Shown here piece by piece: positions 9,069 through 17,122 of a stretch of DNA of 64,000 nt (its first letter is position 1; every line of letters starts with the position of its first letter). Under the pieces are notes generated by a model. That model had not been told where the DNA came from and did no database searches. It worked only from the letters and a program-made list of their open reading frames with translations. Source of the stretch: Methylobacterium persicinum (GTDB taxonomy: Bacteria > Pseudomonadota > Alphaproteobacteria > Rhizobiales > Beijerinckiaceae); NCBI RefSeq assembly GCF_022179525.1, contig NZ_BPQX01000007.1:80469-144468 (forward strand). Direction: 5' to 3'. The translations under genes were made by a program, and so were the position numbers.

Positions 9069-10205
9069 ATGCTGTTGACGGCCCTCGTCCTGCTCGCGGG
9101 GCTCGCCTCGCAGGCCGGGGAGGGCGCCGCAACGCTCCTGCAGGCCCTGCCGCGCCCCACGGAGGCGACGGCGTCCGCCGAGGCACCGCGTTTCGACCCG
9201 GCGGCGCGGGCGGTGTCCAACTGGCACGCACAGACCGCCGCGGCCTTGCAGCCGCAGGCTCTGGCCCTCACCGCGAGCCTCGCCAAGGACCCGCCCTACG
9301 TCGCCCGCTGCGTCCGGCTCAACAACGGGTGGTGCATCAAGTCGGCCCGTTGGCCGGGGGAGATCGGCGCGGACGGGGAGGGGCACACCGCCTTCGCCAC
9401 TCTCGCCGACGGGGCCGACGCCGCGGCCCATCTGCTCCGCCGTTACTACCGCGACTACGGTCGCCGGAGCGCGCTGGCCATCGTGCGCCGCTGGGCGCCT
9501 GCGGAATGCCGCATCGCCCCCACCGGCCGGGGAGGATCGGCCGGACCGGCGGTCGTCTCGACCGGCCTCGCGCCCCGGGGCATCGGCGGCACGCTGCGGG
9601 CTCGCTTCCTCGCCCGGCACAGGCCCGGCGGCGCCCCGCGCCTCGCGGCGGCCCGGGCCGGCCGGGGCGGAGCCCTGCGGATCCAGCCCTGGTCGCCCCT
9701 CGCCCGCCTCGCCGGGCGTTCCGGCACCCGCCCGGCCGTCCGGTCGGTCACCCGGGTCTCGGATCCGCGGCCCGTGGCGGACATCGCCGCGGGAATAGCG
9801 CCGACGGAGCATGCCCCGGCGCGGACCTCCCCGCGAGCCCTGCGCGGAATCGACAACCCGTCCGCCCTGCTGTCCGGGGGCCGGGTGCCGAGCCCGGACC
9901 GGATGGTGGCCGAATCGGCCCTGCTGCCGGCCATCGCCGCCGGCCTGCCGGTCCTCGACCTGCGTCTTCCGGCCCCCCTCTGCACCGGCGACGAGGTGCG
10001 CATCCGGGCCTATGCCGGGCGAATCGCCGCCAGCGTGGGCCTCAAGCCCGACGACGACCTGAAGCTATTCGGTCCGGACGACGAGGTCCTGCCGAACCTC
10101 GCCCCCGTCATGCTGGCCATGTCGGCGGTGGAACTCGGCACCCTGCGCGCCGGGCCGGAGCTCGTGGCGGGGGCGGTCACCCGCCTCGCGGGGGAGGGGC
10201 CTTAG
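9069..10205 (+). CDS. Secreted protein of unknown function with a P5-like (phage structural) segment
   Basis: The 378-residue product starts with a hydrophobic stretch LLTALVLLAGLASQAG that looks like a signal peptide. Residues about 78-145 contain CVRLNNGWCIKSARW, then HTAFATLADG, a helix rich in Tyr/Arg (LLRRYYRDYG) and IVRRWAPAEC. That arrangement resembles the segment found in phage P5-like structural/muralytic proteins. The middle is Ala/Gly/Arg rich, and the C-terminal 100 residues look folded again. It is 46 bases after hisN. The function is not recognisable. Confidence 0.6.
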   Translation: MLLTALVLLAGLASQAGEGAATLLQALPRPTEATASAEAPRFDPAARAVSNWHAQTAAALQPQALALTASLAKDPPYVARCVRLNNGWCIKSARWPGEIGADGEGHTAFATLADGADAAAHLLRRYYRDYGRRSALAIVRRWAPAECRIAPTGRGGSAGPAVVSTGLAPRGIGGTLRARFLARHRPGGAPRLAAARAGRGGALRIQPWSPLARLAGRSGTRPAVRSVTRVSDPRPVADIAAGIAPTEHAPARTSPRALRGIDNPSALLSGGRVPSPDRMVAESALLPAIAAGLPVLDLRLPAPLCTGDEVRIRAYAGRIAASVGLKPDDDLKLFGPDDEVLPNLAPVMLAMSAVELGTLRAGPELVAGAVTRLAGEGP

Positions 10206-10329
10206 GCATGGGCACTCCCTCCGCCGCAGCGGGTGGAAAGGAGAAGCGGCGCAGCCGCATCGCACACCCTTGCGGCCGAGCCTTTCCCGCGCCACCTCAC
10301 GCCCGCCCCCTTCCAACCGTCGCCGGCCC

Positions 10330-11778
10330 GTGCCCCCTCCCTTGACCGATTTCACCTCCCGCGCCGGCTCTGCCCTGCGCGCCTTCGCCGAGGCGTCCCA
10401 GGACCTCCTCGTCCAGCCGACGCTCCGCCTCGGGGTGACCGGCCTCGCCCGCTCGGGGAAGACCGTGTTCACCACGGCCCTGATCCACCATCTCGTGGAG
10501 ACCCACGCCCTGCCGGCCTTCGCCGCCGCGCAGGAGGGCCGCCTGCGCCGGGCGCGCCTCGTGCCGCAGCCCGACGACGATGTGCCCCGCTTCCCCTTCG
10601 AGGAGCATTTCGCGACCCTCACCGAGGCCCGCGCCTGGCCCCGGTCCACCGACCGGATCAGCCAGTTCCGCCTGGAGATCGCCTACGAGCGCGCCGCCGG
10701 CTGGCGCTCCGGCCCGGCGACCCTGATGCTCGACGTGGTCGATTACCCCGGCGAATGGCTCCTCGACCTCGCCCTGATCGAGACCGACTACGTGGCGTGG
10801 TCCCGGTCGACCATCGCGGGCACCCGGCGGCCTGGCCGGGCGGCCGTCGCCGCCCCGTGGCTTGCCGCCCTCCAGGCCTTCGACCCCGCCGGGCCCCTCG
10901 ACGAGGTCGCCGCCGAGCGGGCGAGCGACGCGTTCAAGGCCTATCTCGCGGCCCTGCGGGCGGGCCCCGAGGCGGTCGCCACCACTCCGCCGGGCCGGTT
11001 CCTGATGCCCGGCGACCTCGCCGGATCCCCGGCGCTGACCTTCGCGCCCCTCGACCGTCTCCCCGAGACGATCGCGCCCGACAGCCTCGCCGGGCTGATG
11101 CAGCGGCGCTTCGAGGCCTACAAGGCGAAGGTCGTGACACCGTTCTTCCGGGACCACTTCCAGCGGGTCGACCGGCAGATCGTGCTGGTGGACGTGCTCT
11201 CGGCGGTGGATGCCGGGCCGACGGCCCTCGCCGAGTTGGAGGAAGCCCTCGACGCGGTGCTGCTCAGCCTCAACATCGGCCGCAACTCGATCCTGTCGCG
11301 ATTCTTCGCGCCCCGGGCGGACCGGGTGCTGTTCGCCGCCACGAAGGCCGACCACCTCCACCAGACCAGCCACGACCGGCTCGACGCCCTGCTGCGCCTC
11401 CTCGTCTCGCGGTCCATGCGCCGGACGGAAGCCGCGGGCGCCCGGGTCGGGACGGTGGCGCTGGCCTCCGTCCGCGCGACCCGCGAGACCACGGTCCATG
11501 ACGGCGGCACGGTGCTGCGGGCGGTGGCCGGCACGCCGGAGGCCGGCGAGGTCGTCGGCGACGAGACCTTCGACGGCCAGAGCGAGGCGGCAATCTTCCC
11601 TGGCGAGCTTCCGGCCCGGCCGGAGGCGGTGCTGGAAGGCGCCGTGGAGCCTGGCTCCTTACGCTTCCCCCGCTTCCGCCCGCCGCTCATCCGCCCGGAC
11701 AGCCTCGGACGTCCCGGCCACCTGCCGCAGATCCGCCTTGACCGGGCGATGCAATTCCTGATCGGCGACCGGCTGTGA
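10330..11778 (+). CDS. ycjX: YcjX-family GTPase/ATPase (DUF463)
   Basis: A P-loop protein of about 482 residues. It has Walker A GLARSGKT near residue 38, Walker B-like LMLDVVDYPGEWLLD near residue 135, and a base-recognition-like FAATKADH near residue 340. YcjX proteins are dynamin-superfamily-like stress proteins associated with the phage-shock response; the exact role is unknown. GTG 10330 fits the conserved start before LTDFTSRAG; an ATG 60 bases upstream would add an unlikely Arg/Pro leader. It is followed directly by its usual partner ycjF. Confidence 0.88.
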   Translation: MPPPLTDFTSRAGSALRAFAEASQDLLVQPTLRLGVTGLARSGKTVFTTALIHHLVETHALPAFAAAQEGRLRRARLVPQPDDDVPRFPFEEHFATLTEARAWPRSTDRISQFRLEIAYERAAGWRSGPATLMLDVVDYPGEWLLDLALIETDYVAWSRSTIAGTRRPGRAAVAAPWLAALQAFDPAGPLDEVAAERASDAFKAYLAALRAGPEAVATTPPGRFLMPGDLAGSPALTFAPLDRLPETIAPDSLAGLMQRRFEAYKAKVVTPFFRDHFQRVDRQIVLVDVLSAVDAGPTALAELEEALDAVLLSLNIGRNSILSRFFAPRADRVLFAATKADHLHQTSHDRLDALLRLLVSRSMRRTEAAGARVGTVALASVRATRETTVHDGGTVLRAVAGTPEAGEVVGDETFDGQSEAAIFPGELPARPEAVLEGAVEPGSLRFPRFRPPLIRPDSLGRPGHLPQIRLDRAMQFLIGDRL

Positions 11779-11852
11779 TTGTTTTGGAAACAAGACTGCC
11801 CTTTCTCCCGGAGACGGGGAAGGGGCGGTGTGGTCGTCATGAGGAGCGGTGA

Positions 11853-12872
11853 ATGACCTCGGGCCAGAAACCCCGCGCCTTCCGCCTGTCCCCCGAGCCG
11901 CCCCCGGCCCCCGGCTTCGCGCCGCCGCCCGAGGCGGCCCCGCCGGGGCCGGTGATCGTCGAGGAGCCCTTCGAGATCGTGGACGCCGCCGATGGCGTGC
12001 CGGTCCCGGTGGCGCCGAAACGCCGCTCGCCCTGGGGCGGCCTGTTCTGGTCGGCGGCGGGCGGTCTCGTCTCCCTGGGGATCGGCCTGTCCATCGAGCG
12101 CATGATCACCGACCTGTTCCAGGCGGCGCCGTGGCTCGGCTATGTCGCCCTGGCGCTGCTGGCCCTGGCGCTCACGGCGCTGGCTGTCATCCTCGGCCGC
12201 GAACTCGCCGGCCTGCGGCGGGAGAAGCGGATCGAGCGACTGCGCCAGTCGGCCATCGATGCCATCGCCTCCCGGGATCATTCCGGGGCGATGCTGGTGG
12301 TGCGCGAGGTGTCGGCGCTCTACGCCGACCGGGCGCAGCTCGCCGCCGCCCGGGGACGCCTGGACGGGACCGCCGACGCGATCCTCGACGTGGATGACCG
12401 GATCGGGCTCGCCGAGCGCGAACTCCTCGCCGACCTCGACCGGCAGGCCCGCAACGCCATCGCGACGGCGGCCAAGCAGGTCTCGGCGGTCACGGCGCTC
12501 AGCCCCCGGGCCATCGTCGATGTCGCCTTCGTCCTCTTCGCCAACGTGCGGCTGCTGCGCCGGATCGCGGCGATCTACGGCGGACGCCCCGGCTTCCTCG
12601 GCTTCCTGCGGCTGGCCCGTGCGGCCCTGGCCCATCTCACCGTGACGGGCGGCATGGCGGTGGGTGAGAGCGTGATCCAGCAGGTGCTCGGCCTCGGGCT
12701 CGCCGCCCGGGTCTCGGCCAAGCTCGGGGAGGGCGTGCTCAACGGCTTGATGACCGGCCGCTTCGGGCTCGCGGCCCTGGCCGTGTGCCGGCCGCTGCCC
12801 TTCGTGCGCATCGAGCCGCCGCGTCTGTCGGACGTCGCGGGGGAATTGCTGCGTTCGGGCGAGGAGAAGTAA
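11853..12872 (+). CDS. ycjF: YcjF/TIGR01620 family inner-membrane protein (DUF697)
   Basis: A 339-residue membrane protein. It has a Pro-rich cytoplasmic N-terminus (about 1-65), two hydrophobic helices (about 70-88 and 97-117), a charged helical domain starting RELAGLRREKRIERLR, and a C-terminal DUF697-like region with GGMAVGESVIQQVLGLGL. The ycjX-ycjF order is the same as in enterobacteria, but no psp genes are near. A ribosome binding site GAGGAG precedes the ATG. It ends at a convergent junction with a family A repeat. Confidence 0.87.
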   Translation: MTSGQKPRAFRLSPEPPPAPGFAPPPEAAPPGPVIVEEPFEIVDAADGVPVPVAPKRRSPWGGLFWSAAGGLVSLGIGLSIERMITDLFQAAPWLGYVALALLALALTALAVILGRELAGLRREKRIERLRQSAIDAIASRDHSGAMLVVREVSALYADRAQLAAARGRLDGTADAILDVDDRIGLAERELLADLDRQARNAIATAAKQVSAVTALSPRAIVDVAFVLFANVRLLRRIAAIYGGRPGFLGFLRLARAALAHLTVTGGMAVGESVIQQVLGLGLAARVSAKLGEGVLNGLMTGRFGLAALAVCRPLPFVRIEPPRLSDVAGELLRSGEEK

Positions 12873-12886
12873 GCCATGCACCTCGC

Positions 12887-12960
12887 GTCATTGCGGGGCG
12901 ACGCCGGAGCCATCCAGAAGGCAGAGCCGGCTGGATCGCTTTGCGCTCGCTCGCAATGAC
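12887..12960. repeat. Palindromic repeat family A, copy 2 (shortened)
   Basis: Arms GTCATTGCGGGGCG and CGCTCGCTCGCAATGAC flank a shorter centre than in other copies. It lies exactly between the convergent ycjF and PRC-barrel genes. Confidence 0.7.
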
Positions 12961-13005
12961 GGAGTGGCTGTCAGGCCGGCCGTCCCGGCAAGGGACGGCG
13001 CGGGA

Positions 13006-13410
13006 TCAGCGCTTGAACTTGCCGTCGTACTTGAACTCCGGCGCGGACTTCAGCTGGTCCTTGCTGGCGCCGATGATCGCCTTCCACTTCTTGGCGTCGG
13101 CATCGTAGCCCAGGGCCACCGAGTCGGGGGAGACGACGACGTAGTGCTCGCCCATGCCGAGGAAGCCGCCCACCGAGAGGATGTAGCCCGAGAGCTTCTG
13201 GTTCTCGATCACGAGATCCTTGATCTCGCCGACGGTGTTGTTCTGCGCGTCGGTGACGTTGAGGCCGATGATGTTGTAGCTCAGCACCGCGTCCTGCGGC
13301 ACGTTCACGAACTTCGGCGCCACGGTCGGCGGGGTGGCATTGTGTTCGGCCGCCAGGGCGGGGCCGGCGAGCATCGCGGCAGCGAGCGAAGCGAGAACGA
13401 GACGACGCAT
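13006..13410 (-). CDS. Secreted PRC-barrel domain protein
   Basis: A 134-residue protein with a signal peptide (RRLVLASLAAAMLAGPALA, cut after AEH). It carries one PRC-barrel domain: IGLNVTDAQNNTVGEIKDLV followed by GYILSVGGFLGMGEHYV. Exported PRC-barrel proteins of this kind are common in Rhizobiales and are often stress induced; the molecular role is unknown. The ribosome binding site GGAGG lies six bases before the ATG. A GGAAC at 13467-13471 with CATT 17 bases later (minus strand) is a weak match to an EcfG-type stress promoter. Confidence 0.85.
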   Translation of the reverse strand: MRRLVLASLAAAMLAGPALAAEHNATPPTVAPKFVNVPQDAVLSYNIIGLNVTDAQNNTVGEIKDLVIENQKLSGYILSVGGFLGMGEHYVVVSPDSVALGYDADAKKWKAIIGASKDQLKSAPEFKYDGKFKR

Positions 13411-13559
13411 GAAAAACCTCCGAGCACCCGAATTGGGCGGCTGGGAATGGCCTGTCGCCCAAGATCGTTCCGCCGGTTCGCAGAAATGTTAATGCACGGA
13501 ACATGGAACCGCGCTGCCTCATGGGGAGGCAGGGCGGTGCGGCGGTTCAGGGTGGCTCG

Positions 13560-14549
13560 TCAGTTGCCCTGCGTCGCCTCGGGCTTGGTGTCCGTCTTGG
13601 CGTCCGTCTTGGCGTCTGTCCTGGCAAGCACCTCGATGTCCCGGTCGAGGCCGCTCTCCACCTTGAACTCGTGGGTGTAGACCTGCCCGTCGTGGCGGGC
13701 GATGAGGACGTAGTCGCCCTCGGCCAGGGTCACCTGGGGGAAGGCGCCGATCGCCTCGCGGATCGTGTCGCCGCCGGGCGTCAGCACTGAGAAGGCGGTG
13801 CCCGCGAAGGCCTCGCTGCCCGGCGCGGCCACGAGCTTCAGGGTCACGGTCGCCGCCCGGTGGTTGAGGGTCGCCTCGGTGACCTTGCCGTTCTCCACCT
13901 TGAGGTCGGCCCGCTGGATCGCGTTCGATTCCCCGTAGGTCGAGACCACGTGGTAGGTCCCCTCCGGCAGGCGCAGCAACTCCCCGGTATGGATCTCCGA
14001 GCGGACGAGGCGGCCCTCCGAGTTGGTGCCCACCGGCACGAAGACCGAGAAGGTCACCTGATCCGGGGGGATCTTCGTGTCGCCCACCGCCCCGGACAGG
14101 CGCAGCGCCCCGGCGGCCACCCGGAGCGTGTCGCTCGCGGCCTGACCGCCCAGGACGATCCGCTTCGAGGCGCTGGCGAAGCCGTAGGTGACGGTGGCCA
14201 CGTAGGCGCCGGGCGGCAGGGTGAAGTGCGGCTCCGCCTCGTTCGAGCGGCCGACGATCGCCGGCCGGGCGCCTTCGCCCCTGTCGTCGAAGATCCGCCA
14301 GACGAGGCCGTCCTGCAGGGGGGTCCCCACGCCGGACAGGATCGCCGTGAGGGTGAGCTGCGCGTCGGGCTCGGACGAGGGCAGGGCGGGCGGAAGAGTG
14401 GGGCCGGAAATCGAGGGACCCAGCCGGGGAGAGTTCGACGGCACGAGACCCTGCTGTGCGAAGGCCGCCACCGGCAGGAGCGCGCCGGGGAGGGCCAGCG
14501 GCATCGCCGCGAGCATCGCACACACCCTCGTCCGCCGTCCCGCCGTCAT
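13560..14549 (-). CDS. Secreted protein with carboxypeptidase-regulatory-like beta domains
   Basis: A protein of about 329 residues with a signal peptide (about residues 10-31, ending VAAFAQQG). The rest consists of repeated beta-sandwich-like blocks with the pattern LPPGAYVATVTYG, LPEGTYHVVSTYG and LAEGDYVLIARHD. These resemble transthyretin-like or PEGA-like surface domains. The C-terminus carries a short DAKTDAKTDTK repeat coded by 12-base tandem units. I recognise no enzyme motif. ATG 14549 begins MTAGRRTRV; 14609 is a longer alternative. It is divergent from the nitroreductase gene. Confidence 0.65.
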   Translation of the reverse strand: MTAGRRTRVCAMLAAMPLALPGALLPVAAFAQQGLVPSNSPRLGPSISGPTLPPALPSSEPDAQLTLTAILSGVGTPLQDGLVWRIFDDRGEGARPAIVGRSNEAEPHFTLPPGAYVATVTYGFASASKRIVLGGQAASDTLRVAAGALRLSGAVGDTKIPPDQVTFSVFVPVGTNSEGRLVRSEIHTGELLRLPEGTYHVVSTYGESNAIQRADLKVENGKVTEATLNHRAATVTLKLVAAPGSEAFAGTAFSVLTPGGDTIREAIGAFPQVTLAEGDYVLIARHDGQVYTHEFKVESGLDRDIEVLARTDAKTDAKTDTKPEATQGN

Positions 14550-14694
14550 CCCCACGCGATCCCTCGCCCGCCGATCCCTCCCTGTGCCCGCTGACCGTGG
14601 CGGCCGCAAGGCGGCGGTGCCGCCGCCCTTTCATGCCGGGGCGCCCCGTGCCACATCGCCAACGGACCGCTTCGCCCTATCCTCGGACGGGATC

Positions 14695-15258
14695 ATGAAC
14701 GCCACCCTCGACCTCCTGAAGACCCGCCGCTCGGTTCCCCCGCCCCTCCTCGACGGGCCAGGTCCGACCCGCGATGAGTTGGACACCCTGCTCACCCTTG
14801 CTTCCCGGGTGCCGGACCACGGCAAGCTCGCCCCCTGGCGGTTCATCGTCATCGAGGGCGAGGCCAGGGCACGGATCGGCGAGACGATCGCCACCGCCTT
14901 CGCGGCGGACAACCCGGAGGCCGGGGCCGACCGGTTGGACCAGGAACGCCGCCGCCTGATGCATGCGCCCGTCGTGGTCGCCGTGGTGTCGAGGGCCGGG
15001 CCGCATGTGAAGATCCCCGACTGGGAGCAGGTGCTCTCGGCCGGGGCGGTGGCGATGAACCTCGTCGTCGCGGCCAACGCCATGGGGTTCTCGACCTCTT
15101 GGCTGACCGAGTGGCACGCCTACGACCGGCGGGTGCTCGACGCCCTGGGCCTCGCCCCGACGGAGCGGCTGGCCGGGCATATCCATATCGGCCGGGGGCG
15201 GGAGATCCCCTCGGATCGCCCCCGTCCGGCGCTCGCCGACATCGTCACCTACCTGTGA
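14695..15258 (+). CDS. Nitroreductase family protein (YdjA-like)
   Basis: FMN-dependent NAD(P)H oxidoreductase of 187 residues, short like the YdjA branch. FMN contacts are visible in KTRRSVPPPLL near the start, SRVPDHGKLAPWRF near residues 40-53 and the C-terminal GHIHIGRG. The natural substrate is not predictable. The next gene starts seven bases after its stop and is also flavin dependent, so the two are probably cotranscribed. Confidence 0.9.
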   Translation: MNATLDLLKTRRSVPPPLLDGPGPTRDELDTLLTLASRVPDHGKLAPWRFIVIEGEARARIGETIATAFAADNPEAGADRLDQERRRLMHAPVVVAVVSRAGPHVKIPDWEQVLSAGAVAMNLVVAANAMGFSTSWLTEWHAYDRRVLDALGLAPTERLAGHIHIGRGREIPSDRPRPALADIVTYL

Positions 15259-15265
15259 GGCGCCT

Positions 15266-15895
15266 GTGCATTACGACCTCGACCTCCCCCACGACGAGCG
15301 CTGCCTGCCCCACAGCCCCCTGAAGGCGATCGTCGCCCCCCGGCCGATCGGGTGGATCAGCGCCATGGACCAAGCGGGGCGCCTGAACCTCGCGCCGTAC
15401 TCGTTCTTCAACGCCGTGGCCGACAACATGGTCGCGTTCTCCTCCACCGGCCGCAAGGATGCGCTGACCTTCGCGGAGGAGGGCGGCGAGTTCGTCTGCA
15501 GCTTCGCCACCTGGGACCTGCGCGACGGCATGAACGATTCCTCGGCGCCGCTGCCCAGGGGCGAGAGCGAGTTCGCCTTCGCCAAGCTCGGGACCGCGCC
15601 CTCGCACAAGGTCCGCCCGCCGCGGGTGGCCGGCTCGCCCGCCGCCCTGGAATGCCGCTGGCTCCAGACCGTGCCCCTCGTGCCCCTGGAGGGCGGCGAG
15701 GCTGAGAACTTCCTCGTCATCGGGCAGGTGGTCTCGATCTACGTGGACGAGCGCTTCGTCACCGACGGCATGGTCGACACCGCCGCGATGCACCCGATCA
15801 TGCGCGGTGGGTATTTCGACTATTTCCAGGTGACGCCGGAGACGCGCTTCACCATGCGCCGGCCGAAGGGTGCGGGAGAGTTCACCGGACGCTGA
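15266..15895 (+). CDS. Flavin reductase (DIM6/NTAB) family protein
   Basis: A 209-residue FMN-binding split-barrel protein. Signature segments are VAPRPIGWISAMD near residue 25, NLAPYSFFNAVADN near 40 and the C-terminal MRGGYFDYFQV. Members reduce flavin with NAD(P)H for partner monooxygenases or act on small flavin substrates. The GTG start at 15266 lies eight bases after the nitroreductase stop, implying translational coupling. Confidence 0.9.
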   Translation: MHYDLDLPHDERCLPHSPLKAIVAPRPIGWISAMDQAGRLNLAPYSFFNAVADNMVAFSSTGRKDALTFAEEGGEFVCSFATWDLRDGMNDSSAPLPRGESEFAFAKLGTAPSHKVRPPRVAGSPAALECRWLQTVPLVPLEGGEAENFLVIGQVVSIYVDERFVTDGMVDTAAMHPIMRGGYFDYFQVTPETRFTMRRPKGAGEFTGR

Positions 15896-16030
15896 GGGGC
15901 CCACGCCCGACCGCCCGGGGGCGGGGAGGGGACGTCCCTCTCCGGGCCGTTAAGTCCCCGTCATCCTTGAGGCTTTGTTTACCATAGCGGGAGCAGGGTC
16001 GGCCGGTCCCATCGTACTGGCCGAAGCCGG

Positions 16031-17122
16031 ATGTTCCTGTTCACCACCACGGCCAGCCCCCCCGCGGTCCCCGATCCGCCCGCCCTGGTGCGTCCCGCGC
16101 CGGCGCCGGTGGTGCAGGCGATCCGCGACGGGGCCAGCGCCACGGGCGTCGGGTTCGATTACCTCCTCGCCACGGCCCGGCGGGAATCGGCCCTCGACCC
16201 GGCAGCCAAGGCGCCGACTTCGTCAGCCACGGGGCTGTTCCAGTTCATCGAGCAGACGTGGCTCGGGACGATGAAGAGCGCCGGGCCGCAACTCGGCCTC
16301 CAGGCCGAGGCGGATGCCATCGTCCGCCAGCCCGACGGCACCTATGCCGTGACCGACGCCGCCCAGCGGCAGGCGATCCTCGATCTGCGCCGGGACCCGA
16401 AGGTCGCGGCGGTCCTGGCCGGCGCCCTCACGCAGAAGAACGCGCAGGCGCTCCAGGCGGCGACCGGGCAGGAGCCCACGCCCGGCGAACTCTATGCCGC
16501 CCACGTGCTGGGGGCGAAGGGCGCGGCGAGCCTCATCGCCACCGCCCGAACCTTCCCCGAGCGGGCCGCCGCCCTCGACCTGCCGGAGGCCGCCGCCGCC
16601 AACCGCGGCCTGTTCTACGACCGCTCCGGCCGCCCGCGCACGGCGGCGGAACTCTACGCGAGCCTGTCCGCGGCGGCGCAATCGGTCCCTCCGGTCATCA
16701 CAGGAGGGGCGGGGGCATCCCCGGCGGCGGGGGAGGCGCCGCAGGCGAGCGCCTACGCCACGACCGCCGCGGCCTTCGGTGGCGGCGCGGACCTCCGCAG
16801 CCTGTTCCAGACCGATCGCCGCTCCCCGGTCTCCGATGCCGCCGCGAAGCTCTGGCAGGGGCGGATCACGGGCACCGCCACGGCGCGGCCGGCGCCGTCC
16901 TATTTCCCGCGCTCGGACGAGGGTGAGGCCGACACGCCCGCGCCCGTCGCCGTCGCCTCGGCCGACCCCGAGTCCCTCCCCGCCACCACGGGCTCCCTGG
17001 CATCGCCGTCGCTGCCGCCGGGACTCGCCCTCGTCAACGCTCCCCTGCCGCCCCGCCGCCCGGCGGCATTCGGGGCGAATGTGGCGCCGAGCAGTCTGTT
17101 CGCACCCAGGAAGGGCTTGTGA
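16031..17122 (+). CDS. Lytic transglycosylase (SLT domain) protein
   Basis: A 363-residue protein with an N-terminal SLT lysozyme-like domain. The catalytic Glu is in ARRESALDP near residue 52, followed by SSATGLFQFIEQTWL. This domain would cleave peptidoglycan glycan strands. The C-terminal half is Pro/Ala rich and probably disordered. No classical signal peptide is visible from this ATG, which is odd for a periplasmic enzyme; export by a flagellar or other special route, or a different start, is possible. Its stop overlaps the ATG of the next gene by one base. Confidence 0.85.
   Translation: MFLFTTTASPPAVPDPPALVRPAPAPVVQAIRDGASATGVGFDYLLATARRESALDPAAKAPTSSATGLFQFIEQTWLGTMKSAGPQLGLQAEADAIVRQPDGTYAVTDAAQRQAILDLRRDPKVAAVLAGALTQKNAQALQAATGQEPTPGELYAAHVLGAKGAASLIATARTFPERAAALDLPEAAAANRGLFYDRSGRPRTAAELYASLSAAAQSVPPVITGGAGASPAAGEAPQASAYATTAAAFGGGADLRSLFQTDRRSPVSDAAAKLWQGRITGTATARPAPSYFPRSDEGEADTPAPVAVASADPESLPATTGSLASPSLPPGLALVNAPLPPRRPAAFGANVAPSSLFAPRKGL

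Noticed and set aside
13590-13625. Tandem 12-base repeat at the end of the gene at 13560
   Set aside because: Only three short units coding DAKTDAKTDTK; a normal low-complexity tail.
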